Shown in pieces: positions 12,014 to 22,969 of a DNA stretch of 64,000 nucleotides; position 1 is the first letter of the stretch; the number at the start of each line of letters is the position of its first letter. This DNA comes from Astropecten irregularis. Taxonomy: Eukaryota > Echinodermata > Asteroidea > Paxillosida > Astropectinidae. Location: positions 14,925,217 to 14,989,216 of the forward strand of contig OZ020246.1 in NCBI GenBank assembly GCA_963971285.1, given 5' to 3'. The notes beneath the pieces are model-generated. The model did no database searches and was not told where the DNA came from. It worked only from the letters and a program-made list of their open reading frames with translations. Position numbers and translations under genes: made by a program.

Positions 12014-12318
12014 GTTGAACCCCGAGATTTTTTCAACCCTTTTCACACTTGAACATTTTCAACCCCGAGCCAACCCGGGTAGGACGGCCTAGCCAGATCG
12101 AAATCAACCCTGGTAGGGAGTAAGGTTGAAAATCTCAATCCGGTTCCAAACTACATTTTGGGCTGTGTGACGTGTGATTTGTGTTGTATGAGCCGGTTCA
12201 CCATAAACATAGTGTGAATGTTGCATCTCTATGATCTGGTTCAAAAACTTGCTTGGCTGAACCAAGGTGGATCCGGGTTGGTTTCAACATGGATCGAAAA
12301 GGAGAGTGTGAAAAGGCC
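12014..12318 (-). mobile_element. Family G MITE
   Basis: Internal landmarks are aaccccgagattttttcaac, tcaaccccgagccaaccc, gatcgaaatcaaccctgg, caccataaacatagtgtg and gtggatccgggttggtttc. The right end is gagtgtgaaaaggcc followed by TA. The left inverted end (expected gggcttttcacactatcc) is missing. Confidence 0.75.
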
Positions 12319-12434
12319 TAAAGTTTTGCATCAATATGTATCATGTTTGCAGAGATTTGAAATGGATTATGACTTTGCACTAATGAGATGAAAAACTAGA
12401 TAAATCAATGCTTGGTGTTACATGTAGGGGGGCC

Positions 12435-12475
12435 CAATTCGTTTCAATCCTAGCAGGATCTTTATCGATTTTTGT
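12435..12475 (-). repeat. Repeat I fragment
   Basis: It reads gtttcaatcctagcagga then tctttatcg, the reverse of the I hairpin and its left flank. It abuts a family C fragment. The same I/C adjacency occurs at 10015-10246. Confidence 0.5.
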
Positions 12476-12485
12476 AGACTTTGAT

Positions 12486-12586
12486 AAAACCACAACCTAT
12501 ATTTTCAGCATAAAGATGTCAGAGCTGGAGCCTGAGCCTAAGCCTGAGCCTGAGCCTGAGCCTAAGCCTCTGTTTCGTTAACACCC
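12486..12586 (-). mobile_element. Family C MITE, right part
   Basis: It runs from aaaccacaacctatattttc through five or six GAGCCT/AAGCCT units to ctgtttcgttaacaccc. The hexamer array is longer here than at 10140, showing copy-to-copy expansion. Confidence 0.7.
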
Positions 12587-13039
12587 ATACTGTGGATGGC
12601 GTGGGGGAAAAGGTACACACCTCTCCCCTCCAATGTTGTTTAATGGTGGTGGAGGTTTCTGGTCTTTTTCCTACAGTGTAAGCTCTTTCAGACAGCCAAA
12701 TGTTCTGAGCCTGTTTCACCACTGATGACAGTTATATGTCATTATTACATGATAGTCGGGGAGCATTATAGTCAGCCAGGTCGGGTCATGTACCCTGACT
12801 TCATCCGCAGTTGGTTTTATTGGTAGAGCGTGGACTTACAATACTTAGGTCGTTGTCATCTTGTGATGGCCTGGCCATCGAATGCTTTCTCTATCAACGC
12901 AGCAGTTTATATGATACATTTGACAGTTTCACTGCTTGTATCTTGATGGGTCGGGCTCTGTTTGCTATCAGTTTGGTATGTTATGTATGAGTTACTGGTC
13001 TGGTACGGTATATTTCATGGTTTTTTAAAACATGACAAA
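12587..13039. other. Spacer, possible tRNA-like scrap
   Basis: A stretch at about 12809-12855 (attggtagagcgtggac) resembles the A-box side of a tRNA-derived repeat, but no B box follows at the right distance. Nothing else was recognised. Confidence 0.25.
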
Positions 13040-13100
13040 GATACTGCTAGGATGGAAACATCGGGCACTCCTTACTTACTGCAAGCATTTCCGAGACATA
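13040..13100 (+). repeat. Repeat I fragment
   Basis: It reads gatactgctaggatggaaac then atcgggcactccttac, a diverged I hairpin with its right flank. Confidence 0.5.
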
Positions 13101-14625
13101 CACATTTGAAATTGACTAAGCAGTGAAGTTGGGCATTTCCACTGCTTTGTGACATTTTGTAACATCTTTTTTGCATATTTGCGTGCATTTCTAAGGAATC
13201 ATAAGTGGTATACTTGCGGATTCCAATAAAACATTTTTAATTTGGAGTCTATTCCTTGATCGTCAAGGAATAGGTCAAAGTCACTTAATAACATGTAACT
13301 CAAGTTACCGTGGAATTACTCACTGAGCTACATTTTCTGAAAAGGAAATGAAATTAATCAAATTGAATCCCTTCCCGAGAGTTTCCCAGAATTTGGTAAG
13401 ATTCAGTCATAGCTGAAATAACCGCAATGGCAAAAACTGAATAAGATTTGAGGAAACACTGGAGAACTCAAATTAAATGAATTTTTTCTGAAGATGTTCT
13501 GTATAAAGAACCATATTTTAGAATCAAAAATGGCTTTTAGAGTAGCGTCTAAAAGTGAACATTTGGGAGACATCTGCAAATAGGGAGACATTTCGGTGTC
13601 TCCCTATTATACATGTACCAGCTACACATTTGTATTGTCCATATTTTAATAGAAGACAGAGAATGCGCTCAATATGAACATATTTCAATTTCAAGTTCAT
13701 TGGTTTGGAGGATGTTTAGAAATAGGTAATTTAAGTTTGTGCACGACCAATGAGAAAATCTCCCTATTGACCCATTCCTGAACCGGTAATCATAATATAT
13801 TACCATTATGAAATGTGGTTTGTTCAATTTTTTGAATGAGTAGAGTGCATGGGCGTACCTTTGAATAGGCTGGACTGGATTTGTAATGTACATCTTAACA
13901 ACCATTGTATCAATAAACCCACCCCTCCCCAAAAAGCCTCTGCTCTTTCTCAATCACAGATGAGCCATTCTCACTCTACCTGAGCACTATGCCTTTTCCC
14001 TCCCCATACAGCTCCGTGTGGCGTGTGATTTATGGCTAATTTCTTGTTTTTCACCATTTGACAAGCTTCCCCTCCCAAGTATATTTATGTTGTGATCAGG
14101 AACTGTTTGTGCCCAGAATATATCTATAAACTATGTATCTGAAATGACTATGGTTCAGCCTCCACGTCTCTGATCTGGCTGGATGCCGAACGTGGATGAA
14201 GAATTTGATTGAGGCATTTGAAAAAAAAAGAGAGAGAGAGAGAGACCACAAGGTTTGGTTTATTTTTGTACAATTTTGTAAATTGTCCATCCCTGTTAAT
14301 ATATATGGATTTATGGGCTATGCGTCTTCAGGTTATGACCTGCGAAATGGCCATAAATGCCACGGATGGTGCGGTGCGGTGGGCCTCCTTGGGCTTGGCC
14401 AACTCAGTCGACCTCTGACCTCCAACACTTCTCTGGTCCTAGACCTTTCTTTGGTTTTTTTCTTTCTTCTTCTCACTTTTTATTTCATTGCCACCCAGGG
14501 GAAATAATTACCACTATTAAAGTTTGTTTGGCATCTAAATCTATCATCCAGGCTGGTTTTGTCAAGGAGACTTCTTGATGCTCCGCTCCACACCCTCCCT
14601 CCTCTTCACATGACAAGGCACATCC
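13101..14625. other. Spacer with short GA array
   Basis: About 1.5 kb with no recognised repeat family. A GA dinucleotide run sits at about 14229-14245. The frames around it (100 residues or fewer) carry no recognisable domain. Confidence 0.35.
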
Positions 14626-15185
14626 TTAAAGGTGTTATACATGATTGGTAAAGGTCACAGAACAGCACTCACACTTTGTCTGATCCAGCATGTACATGAA
14701 ATGATAAACCTGTGAAAATTTGAGCTCAATTGGACTTTTAACCAGTTGGAGAGCCCCTCGACAGAAACTATGTTTCTTTTGGGTAATCCAGCGGGAGCTG
14801 GTTAAATACTGTTCGTTTGTTCTTTGTATGTATTGTGTTTTCTTCTGTTCTCTTGCTTTTGTAAACATTTTGTTATTGTTTTCAGTGTAATGTTCATCCC
14901 GAAAAATAAAATAAATGTAAATGTATAAAATCTGAGTCACGAGAATATAGCAAAAACCCAACTCAATTTTTCTTATAAAACATGAAGAATGGTTTTGATC
15001 TTACCCCGAGATTAAAACTGTTTTTCGGTCTTTGTTTTACTAATTTCTGGATGAATACAGCATTTCAGGCAGAAATATTTTAACGTTATGTTTCTACCAG
15101 CATCACCTTCATACCCTGCAAGTTATACGTAAATCTGTGAACATTTCTGTTTTGGTATGTTACCAATCCTCTACCGTACCTTTAA
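14626..15185 (-). mobile_element. TTAAAGG MITE, subfamily B, with nested insertion
   Basis: The ends are TTAAAGGTGTTATACATG on the left and accgtacctttaa on the right. B sequence is continuous up to tgagctcaattggac near 14735 and resumes at atctgagtcacgag near 14929. The roughly 195 bp between is foreign. Subtracting it gives about 365 bp, the normal B length. Confidence 0.85.
14736..14929. mobile_element. Foreign insert inside a B MITE
   Basis: This roughly 195-bp insert interrupts subfamily B. It ends in an A/T-rich tail (aaaaataaaataaatg, then gtaaatgtataaa) that looks like the 3' tail of a non-LTR retrotransposon or SINE. No reverse transcriptase frame is present. The identity is inferred from the tail alone. 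Confidence 0.45.
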
Positions 15186-15537
15186 AATTACCCCCAAAAC
15201 GAAACCAAGAAGAGACTGCAAATTTCGTGTCCCATAGATAGTTTACGACTTCCCCGGGTCATGCATATTTCATTGGCTTTATGTCTTATTTCACAGTCCC
15301 GATCACTTACTCTGCGCTAGAATTGACGGCCTCCAAATGGCCCCCCTTCAAATGCTAGGCATACCGTAGCAATATTTTTCTTCCACGGTTAATAACTCGG
15401 AATAATAACACTTTGGAAATTTTGCAATTCTCCAGAGGGTAACTGCTGAAAGAAAAAAAAATGGTTTTTGGCTTGTCTTTTTCTTTATCAGAAATTCCAT
15501 CACAGGCTATTGACCTGCTAGTTGAATTATTTCTGTA
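15186..15537. other. Short spacer between two B copies
   Basis: About 350 bp of apparently unique sequence separates two minus-oriented B MITEs. The two copies are not a simple tandem duplication, because this sequence is not repeated on either side. Confidence 0.35.
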
Positions 15538-15899
15538 TTAAAGGTGTAATACATGATTGGTAAAGGTCACAGAACGGCACTCACACTTTGTCTGATTCAA
15601 TATGGCCATATAATAAACCTGTCAAAATTTGAGCTCAATCAGACATCTGAGTCACGAGAAAACAGTGAAAACCCAACCCAATTTTTCTTTTAAAACATAA
15701 AGAATGGTTTTGATCTTACCCCGAGATCAAAACTGTTTTCAGTCTTCGTTTTAACAATTTCTGGATAAATACACCGTTCCAGACAGAAATATTTTAACGG
15801 TATGTTTCTACCATCACCATCTTCATACCCTGAAAGTTATACGTAAATCTGTGAACATTTCTGTTCGGGTATATTACAAATTCCGTAATGTACCTTTAA
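15538..15899 (-). mobile_element. TTAAAGG MITE, subfamily B, full length
   Basis: This uninterrupted 362-bp B copy has ends TTAAAGGTGTAATACATG and taatgtacctttaa. It gives the clean B layout against which the nested copy at 14626 can be compared. Confidence 0.85.
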
Positions 15900-16971
15900 G
15901 AAGTCCTTATTTATCATTGTTATTATTAATTTTCTTTTTGGACATAACGTGTGCCCTCTATCTATCAGCTGTTAGCTGCAACCAAAAAAAAAATATAGAA
16001 AGAACAAAATGGCAGCTGTTTTTTATTATTTTGAAGGGGAGGGGGGGGGGGCAAAGAGTCAGCTTGTAGGTCATTCACCTCTAACTGTAGAATAACCTGT
16101 GACTGTTGCCCTGTCACTCCTAATTGTTTTACCCACCAATCAAATAGTATTAACTTCATGATGTCCAATGTTCAGCTATTAATAACAAGAAGAGAGAAAA
16201 AAAAGGAAGTAAAAAAAAAAATAAGGGTTCAAGAAATATTCTATCAATCTTTAAAACGATTCAGGTTTGGACACAGCTGTCTTTATGAATATCCAAAAAA
16301 AAAAATTCCTCCTTTCAGTTTTTTTTTTTTTTTTTTTCAAGAACAGAATTCCGACATTCACCAGCATTTTGTGGTTTAATAATAATAATCATCTCCTTAG
16401 GATATGTGCTTACAAACTTTTGTGGTCCAGAGGGTTAGGGGGGGACCTTTAGATCTTTATCTCCTTTGACAACCAAATAAATGTCGACTTCTTTCTCCCC
16501 CCCCCCCCCCTCCTATTTTAATGCAGCCCTCCTTTATTCATTTGTAGCCAGACTTGAGCGAGTGAAAAGAGAAAATAAAATTGAAACTTGTCGCTATGAT
16601 AATTCCCTTGTATTGCTGGTAAACGTTTGAATTGTGTGGCCTGGGATTGTATAGCTATATGATTGGTATTTGTTAAAGCTAATAGCGCTTTGAGATTTTT
16701 AATACCCAGGCAACAACTTGCCGGTGGTGATCACAGTGAGTGAGTTGACCTAGCCCAGATATGATTGTTGCCCCTTATTCTCCTCTCAGGGCATTTGAGA
16801 ATTTTGCGGCGTTATGAAGTGCATTTCAGAGCAGTGCTTGTGTCGCAATGGTCATGACATTTTAATGTTGGGTAAAAATGGCTACCGTATTTACTAACGC
16901 ACATTTTTTTGAATTAGGACAAACACTGTGTCAGATAGTTTTCCCTACAACTACCTAAATACAGTTGAACG
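15900..16971. other. Spacer with homopolymers
   Basis: It contains poly-G (about 16037-16051), poly-A and poly-T runs (about 16200-16340) and poly-C (about 16497-16511). No gene or MITE was recognised. Confidence 0.35.
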
Positions 16972-17130
16972 CCGCTATAACGAACATGGCCTGATGCACA
17001 GATATTGTCTGTTATACTATAGTGGTCGTTCGTTATATAGTGAACAATGTTAAGCAGGCCTATACATTGTACATGAAAATTGGCAGCGGGATATAGCCAA
17101 ATGTTTGGTATAGCAGTATGTGTTATTTTT
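16972..17130 (-). mobile_element. Family H MITE, degenerate
   Basis: It starts after TA with cagttgaacgccgctataac, then gaacatggcctgatgcac. It shares gatatagccaaatgtttgg and ggtatagcagt with the copy at 26457, in the opposite orientation. Its far end has decayed. CAGT ends and TA targets suggest a Tc1/mariner-like parent. Confidence 0.65.
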
Positions 17131-17465
17131 GGTCACCTTGCAGTCAATGTGTTGTAGGCTTTATATTTGAACATGATTAGATTGAAGTCAGATTCAAAGA
17201 CACATCTTCATCCATTGAATTTAACTGTCTCTTCTCATATATAGCTGTACCTGTTATTTGCAGTATTTCAGAATAAGTGTTCAATACACACATAATGTGT
17301 ATTGAAAGGTTGGGTAATTCAGTCAGTTTTTTCTCTCAATTTCATTCCAATTTTGCTCAAATTCTTCATGGTGATAGCCAAGACATTGCTGTATCATATG
17401 TCTGAATCTTGAAGTGATTAACAGCTTAATTTTCATATAACAGTTCTCAACACAAAGTGTTCACA

Positions 17466-17510
17466 CCCTGTATTTTGATACCCGTTATTTTAGAATGGAT
17501 TCATGAAATG

Positions 17511-17552
<42 letters not shown>

Positions 17553-17570
17553 CCATTTCCAAAAGGCCCA
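17466..17570 (+). mobile_element. Family C MITE, partial, second end type
   Basis: It begins at cctgtattttgataccc, passes tagaatggattcatgaaatg and an array of eight GAGCCT units, and ends tccatttccaaaaggccc. That end matches the copy at 39895 rather than the one at 38360, so two end types exist. Confidence 0.65.
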
Positions 17571-17801
17571 TAGTATGTAATGCCTTGGGACAGCTGTGAG
17601 TCATTGCCCTTACTGTCACCTCATATCTAATTCTTGTCATCTAGAATTGTCATCATAAATCAACTGATGTGAAAGCTTTAATGAGATATTTCATAGATCC
17701 CTCCTTGAATTTGGTTCACTCCCAAGGGTGATTCCAAACACAAAGCTGAGTGGTGTATTATTATCTGCCATACAAAACATGTTGATGAAGTCTTAATTAA
17801 G

Positions 17802-17856
17802 ACAAAAGGTTCGAATCCCGCTCCAGTCAATTTTCTTCAGTCACCTTTCAATGATT
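17802..17856 (+). mobile_element. tRNA-derived SINE-like family F, tail piece
   Basis: It holds the B-box-like ggttcgaatccc, gctccagtcaatttt and the tail tcacctttcaatga. It stops exactly where an A MITE begins, at the place where other F copies read gactttaaa. The MITE therefore appears to have entered this F copy. Confidence 0.65.
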
Positions 17857-18218
17857 TCAAAGGTGCTATCATACTTGGGTAGCATACTGAAACAGAAATC
17901 TCCACAGATTTAGAGCCTACCTATTTTACTTTCAGGGTATAAAGATGGTAATGGTAGAACAAATTTTCTGCCTGAATTGCTGTATGTACCCAGAAAAGAG
18001 TAAAACCAATGACCACATTTTTTTGTATCTTTTAAAGATAAAAAATAACGGTGAAAAGATTGTTAAAATACTGTTGCCATTTTTCACTGTTTTCTCAAAA
18101 CGTGGGCACGGTATGGGACTGAAATTTTCACAGATGACTGTTACTGTATCTGTCTTGATATTTTTGCCCATGAATCTGTATTTCTTTGACAAAAAACAAA
18201 GTATGATAATACCTTTAA
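17857..18218 (+). mobile_element. TTAAAGG MITE, subfamily A
   Basis: The left end is damaged (ttcaaaggtgctatcatac). The right end is intact (gtatgataatacctttaa). It is inserted in the tail of an F element. The other side of that F tail was not found after 18218, so the flank has been lost or rearranged. Confidence 0.82.
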
Positions 18219-18683
18219 TACATAGAATGCAGTCATTGCATGGATGCTCATATGTCAGTGCATACACGTATCAGTTTTTTTTAAGCCCCAATTACTACAT
18301 TCAAACCCTCGTTAAGAATTGATCTTGCCAACTCCCAAACCCCCCTAACGGCCCATTTGTGTGCTGTTACCAAGCTACGTGGAATATTTGCAGCCATTTT
18401 GCCAACTTCAAACATTTCAATGATTTCATATTCATGCCTTGAGATCCTGGATGTTCGGACAAACAAGCCTCGTACGTATGGCTTAGAAAAGGGCGTCAAC
18501 TCAACCATTCATAAAAACACATTTCACGAAAAGTGATGTTCCTGGTGCAAATTTAGACACTTCCCATTTTTGCGACGTTTTTCATACAAAATTTGCAGCA
18601 AATACTCAGAGTACATTCTCACGAGGCCTAACACCATACACATAAACATCATACAATGTTGTCCAAACATTCAGGTAACTAAG
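18219..18683. other. Spacer
   Basis: Ordinary sequence with no recognised family. A 75-residue minus-strand frame at 18281-18508 has no recognisable domain. Confidence 0.3.
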
Positions 18684-18768
18684 GGCCTGTTTGTTTAACG
18701 CAACGGATCCCAAATTTAGGGATCCACGTCCTATGCAGGGTACGCGAAAATGGGATCCGGATCTTATT
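18684..18768 (+). mobile_element. Family S MITE, right end missing
   Basis: It reads ggcctgtttgtttaacgc, then ggatccacgtcctatgcagg and gggatccggatc. It closely matches the complete copy at 36103. The right third is gone and A sequence follows directly. Confidence 0.75.
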
Positions 18769-18772
18769 ATTT

Positions 18773-18897
18773 TAGGCAGAAATATTTTAACGGTATGTTT
18801 CTACCATCACCATCTTTATACCCTGTAAGTTAAAGATAAATCAGTGGAGGTTACTGTTTCGGTATATATGTTTCCAAAGTATGATAGTACCTTTTAA
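18773..18897 (-). mobile_element. TTAAAGG MITE, subfamily A, fragment
   Basis: It starts abruptly at aggcagaaatattttaacgg and runs to the outer end gatagtaccttttaa. The other two thirds of A are missing. The sharp joint with family S at about 18765-18773 suggests one deletion that removed an end from each element. Confidence 0.75.
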
Positions 18898-19332
18898 CCC
18901 TGACCACAATTTGAACTGATGGGAACATTCGTCTGTGTTATCTGCAAATTCCCACCAGATTGCTGAATAACATGAATTTACCTGCTGGGTTATTTGTTAA
19001 CATTAAACAGACTCACTGTTTTATGATACTTGTCTCCATGTGAATGAGACTACATACTTGTATGTGTTAGTTGATGTCTGAAGTAAAAGCAACTGACAGT
19101 CTGGACTACAGTGATGTAATGGGAAAAATGCTGGTCATATTGAGTTATAAATTGATACACAGTGACAGTTTTATGAAAATGTGTGCATCAATAATGCACT
19201 ATTCTATAAAGTTGGGACAAAACGCTCAGTTGAGGGTTTTTTTTTTAGGTGTTCGGGTTCAGTCCGATCCGATCCGAATAATCCGTGCTGGATAATTTCA
19301 CCATTCTTTCATCTTTGCAATGTACGGTATTA
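18898..19332. other. Spacer
   Basis: No recognised repeat or exon. A short GATCC-type repeat (gatccgatccgaat) lies near 19266-19279. Confidence 0.3.
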
Positions 19333-19395
19333 TCAGTTCGGAGGCTGCCGGTTCGAATCCCGCTCCAGTCAATTTTTCTTTGTCCACTTTTGAAT
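19333..19395 (+). mobile_element. Family F SINE-like fragment
   Basis: It has the B-box-like ggttcgaatcccgctccag and the tail caatttttctttgtccac. It lies 12 bp from a family E copy. The A-box half is absent. Confidence 0.6.
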
Positions 19396-19407
19396 TACTT
19401 TAACGTG

Positions 19408-19556
19408 CTGCCATATGCATTCTGCGGAATGTCCTTGCTTATTAGCGTAGCAAGAAAGAAAACTCTCCCGTGAAATATGCTAACCATAGCAAAAAAAGCC
19501 TTCTATTGTAAGCGAAGTATATTTAATACCGTACCGGAATCCATGAAATTGGGTTC
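19408..19556 (-). mobile_element. Family E repeat
   Basis: It matches, in reverse, the left 150 bp of the copy at 37536: catatgcattctgcgg, tccttgcttatta, gtgaaatatgctaaccata and ccatgaaattgggttc. The outer end resembles family D, so E may be a diverged D relative. Confidence 0.6.
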
Positions 19557-20129
19557 ATAATCTCTTGGCCAACAGAATTTCACTAAGCAAATTTTGTAAA
19601 TTTTATGCTGAGCAGCGTCTTGGACCCCACTCCCCATCCTCCCACCTCCCCCTCCCCCTCCCCCATGCTCTTAACGAGCTCCATTCAATCAGGATTACCA
19701 TGGCTTTACATATAATTATGAGTTCCCAAAAGGAAATCATCATCTTGGCCATGGGGTTGTATATATATACAGTAATATCACAAGTTACATAATCTGACTG
19801 GAGTCGATTCAATTCAGACCTTTTAATTCAATCATATGGCGCTTCATCATACACATTCACTCCATCTTCATTTGATTTGAAACACTCCACAGCAAAAAAT
19901 GGGGACGTTATACATTAGACTTTCTGTGTTTTATGACAAGATAGAGAACAGGACATATTTAGTCAGGTATAAAAAAAATGTATAGGCCTAAATGTAATGC
20001 AGGTTTGTAGGTTTGTAATGCAGATCGGGTAGATTTACTAATCAGAAGACCCGGCATGTTCGATTAATTAATGGATACTCATTTTACATACGTGTAATAG
20101 CCTACATGAACAGATTTAGCCACTGCTTG

Positions 20130-20712
20130 GGCCAGTTTCATGGAGCTGTTTATAGGTAATATCATACTTTGGTTTTTGTCAAAGAAATACAGATTCATGA
20201 GCAAAAATATCAAGGAGGATACAGTAACAGTCATCTGTGAAAATTTCAGTCCCATACGGTGCCCACTTTTTGAGAAAACAGTGAAAAACAGCCACAGCAT
20301 TTCTTAAGTCTTTCCTCTTTAATTTTTGATCTTTTAAAAGATCAAAAAGATTTTCGGTCGTTTCTGCATACATGTAAATGCACCATTTCAGGTGGAAACA
20401 TTTTAACGGTATGTTTCTACCACCACCATCTTCATACCCTGTAAGTTATACGTAAATCTGTGAACATATCTGTTTTTGTTTACTACCCAAGTATGATACT
20501 ACCTTTAAAGCACAACAAATTGCTTAGCACAAAAGGTCTTGCTCAATAAAACAAACCACCATTAAAAATTCCATTTCATATTCATGGTCAGCAAACAACA
20601 TCCAAAGCAAAATCGTAAGTGATGCACAACACATGGACATTTGGTTGTTGAATCCTGTATTTATTGAGACAGAAATTTCATGCTTAGCAAATTTGTGTGC
20701 TAAGTGTGTTGC
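20130..20712 (+). mobile_element. Family D MITE split by an A MITE
   Basis: The left piece at 20130-20148 reads gccagtttcatggagctg. The rest resumes at agcacaacaaattgcttagc at 20508 and runs to about 20712. The uninterrupted relatives read ctgttaagcac across this point. The far D end is degenerate (gctaagtgtgttgctgg). Confidence 0.8.
20149..20508 (-). mobile_element. TTAAAGG MITE, subfamily A, nested in family D
   Basis: This 360-bp copy starts ttataggtaatatcatac and ends gatactacctttaa. It lies in the terminal TTAA of the D element, so it is younger than D. The left TTAA has been altered by later substitutions. Confidence 0.87.
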
Positions 20713-20948
20713 TGGTGTATATTTTCTTCTAACCCTGTATTCTGACAGAGTGACCTTTTCAAATCCAATACCTGATTCTGAATTCCTTGCTTGTAGAGTA
20801 CAGGTCTCAAAACAAGGGAAAGCCTTGTGAATCCGATATTAATAAACCAATCAAGATTTATGGCTGTTATTTCTCTGCAATAAACTTCACATATCCGAGG
20901 TCAGATTACAATACATTTTCCCTAACACAAGTATTTTGTTTTTCTCCG

Positions 20949-20984
<36 letters not shown>

Positions 20985-22013
20985 ATTCCTTTTACTGATA
21001 TATGACACCTGTATCGGTTTGGGTGGTAGTGGCCCGATGCATGTTATGAAGAAAACCAAAAAAAAGGAACGATTTATGATTTAGAAACGTGAGGCGGGTA
21101 AAATTAATTTCCCCCGCTGCAGCATATAGTTTATAACGGGCGATAAGGTAAACAATGCCATGGTATAGTATGTATAATTATAGGTGCTATCCTGAAAGGC
21201 AGACCATATCTTTGCACTTTTATGGCTTGGATTGATGGGAGTCCATTCTATACCTCCATGCTTTTTTGCCATCCTTATCAGGCCTTTTATTATTATTTTT
21301 TGTGGTGGTGGTACTCGAGATGGGAAAAAAAATTCAGTCAGTGACAGGACAGAAAGAGAAATGGGAAAAGGAATGAACGGGAGAGATATAAGCCATACTG
21401 ACAGTCCACCACAGATTAGGAAATTAGAAGTTAGTGAGTGAGTCTTGAATATGAAATGACAGAGTAATGCCCTCTCAATTTATATGTATGATTTCATTTC
21501 TCTTTCTTTTCCTTTCATGTTTGGAGGGGGAGGGGTGGCCGGGGTGGGGATGAGGGGTTGGAACTGGCCTGTATATTGGACCTGTCTGTTTTATTTCATT
21601 TTTCATCTTTTTTGGGGGGTTGAAATTGCATGGGTTAGTCGTAGTATTTGAGAGAGAGGGAGATCTAGGCCATAGCTTTCAGGAATAAATATGGGACTGT
21701 TTCTTGGGGGACATCAATCATGTTTGCAGGCCCCCTTGTCCATTATGATATTTCACGTCATCATGTTTTTTTCTCTCGCGGCCAGGCAAGATTGATATTT
21801 TTCATGTTCTTCGCACTGGATGAATAGCATGCACCTTTTTCAACATGATCTGCATTTTATGATTCCAGGAGGGAATGTATAAATCTTTATTTATCATCCT
21901 GGCTCCGCTTTTCTGAAATATGTTTCAAAATTTATTTTTGGTTTGGTTTTGTTCGGTATTCTCTTGTACATGATTTTGCTGTAGTACATTGTTTCATTGT
22001 GGTGAACTAGGCT
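20713..22013. other. Spacer with poly-T and G-rich tracts
   Basis: It contains a run of about 31 T (20951-20981) and a G-rich tract at 21523-21562 with four or more runs of four G that could form a quadruplex. No exon was recognised. Confidence 0.35.
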
Positions 22014-22175
22014 ATGGGCGTTTACGAAACGGAGGCTCAGGCTCAGGCTCAGGCTCCAGCTCTGTCATCCGTATGCTGAAAATATAAGTTGTGGTTTTTC
22101 ATTGCAGCTGAAGCTCTGTCTTCCTTTTCAAACCAGAGAATCTTCTTCATAACTGCAGGGTCCGCAGCCAAAAGC
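22014..22175 (+). mobile_element. Family C MITE, left two thirds
   Basis: It begins ggcgtttacgaaacggaggc, has four GCTCAG-type units, then atgctgaaaatataagttg and tttcattgcagctgaagc. It ends at gccaaaagc, where an A MITE starts. The remaining third was not found beyond that MITE. Confidence 0.75.
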
Positions 22176-22538
22176 TTAAAGGTAGTATCATACTTTGGTA
22201 AGAAACCAAAACAAAAATGTTCACAAATTTACGTATAACTTACAGGGTATGAAGATGGTACTGATAGAAACATACCATTACAATTGTTCCGCCTGAAATG
22301 GTGTATTTATCCAGAAATTAGTCAAACAACGACCAAAAATCTTTTTAATCTTTTAAAAGATCAAAAATAAAAGAGTAATGACTTAAGAAATACTGTGGCT
22401 GTTTTTCACTGTTTTCTCCAAACGTGGGCACCGTATGGGACTGAAATTTTCTCAGATGACTGTTACTATATCTGTCTTGATATTTTTGTCCATGAATTTG
22501 TATTTCTTTGATAAAAACCAGTATTAAATTACCTTTAA
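22176..22538 (+). mobile_element. TTAAAGG MITE, subfamily A, full length
   Basis: The ends are TTAAAGGTAGTATCATAC and taaattacctttaa. It adjoins a C element at aaaagc. The gatcttttaaaagatc palindrome is present near 22349-22364. Confidence 0.85.
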
Positions 22539-22624
22539 GGTTCACTCAGTCATTAATGTCCCACTCATGTTCACACCTTATTAAGGATTACGCTTAAAAT
22601 TTGTCTGTATAACTATGTCAATGG

Positions 22625-22710
22625 TCAAAACTGACTGGAGTGGGATTCAAACCTGCTACCTCCAAGTTACTGTACAAGTGCTCAACCACTGAGCCATTCA
22701 GCCTTATATT
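22625..22710 (-). mobile_element. tRNA-derived SINE-like family F, head
   Basis: On the minus strand it reads tggctcagtggttgagc (A-box region) and then ggtttgaatcccactccag (B-box region) at tRNA-like spacing. The acceptor-like pair ggctgaa/ctccagtc is imperfect. It is a decayed tRNA-like head, not a working tRNA gene. Confidence 0.65.
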
Positions 22711-22748
22711 GGCAGTGTCCCATATTGTCACTGATGGTACCTATGATT

Positions 22749-22919
22749 GGTTCAGGCTCAGGCTTCGGCTGCATTTCCTTAATCCATTCTAACATAACGA
22801 GTATCAAAATAGAGGCTTTTGGCTGCAGTTTGGAAGTGGATTCTCTGGTTTTGAAAAGGAAAACAGAGCTTCAGCTTCAATGAAATACCACAACCTATAT
22901 TTTCAGCATATGGATGGCA

Positions 22920-22955
<36 letters not shown>

Positions 22956-22969
22956 CCGTTCTGTAAACC
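22749..22969 (-). mobile_element. Family C MITE, nearly complete
   Basis: The left end is eroded (ggttcaggctcaggcttc). The middle is intact (gtatcaaaatagaggctttt, acagagcttcagcttc, accacaacctatattttc). The right end has six GAGCCT units and tccgttctgtaaaccc. Confidence 0.75.

Noticed and set aside
21523..21562. G-rich tract as a promoter element
   Set aside because: It could form a quadruplex, but there is no nearby exon, TATA box or conserved motif to support a promoter.
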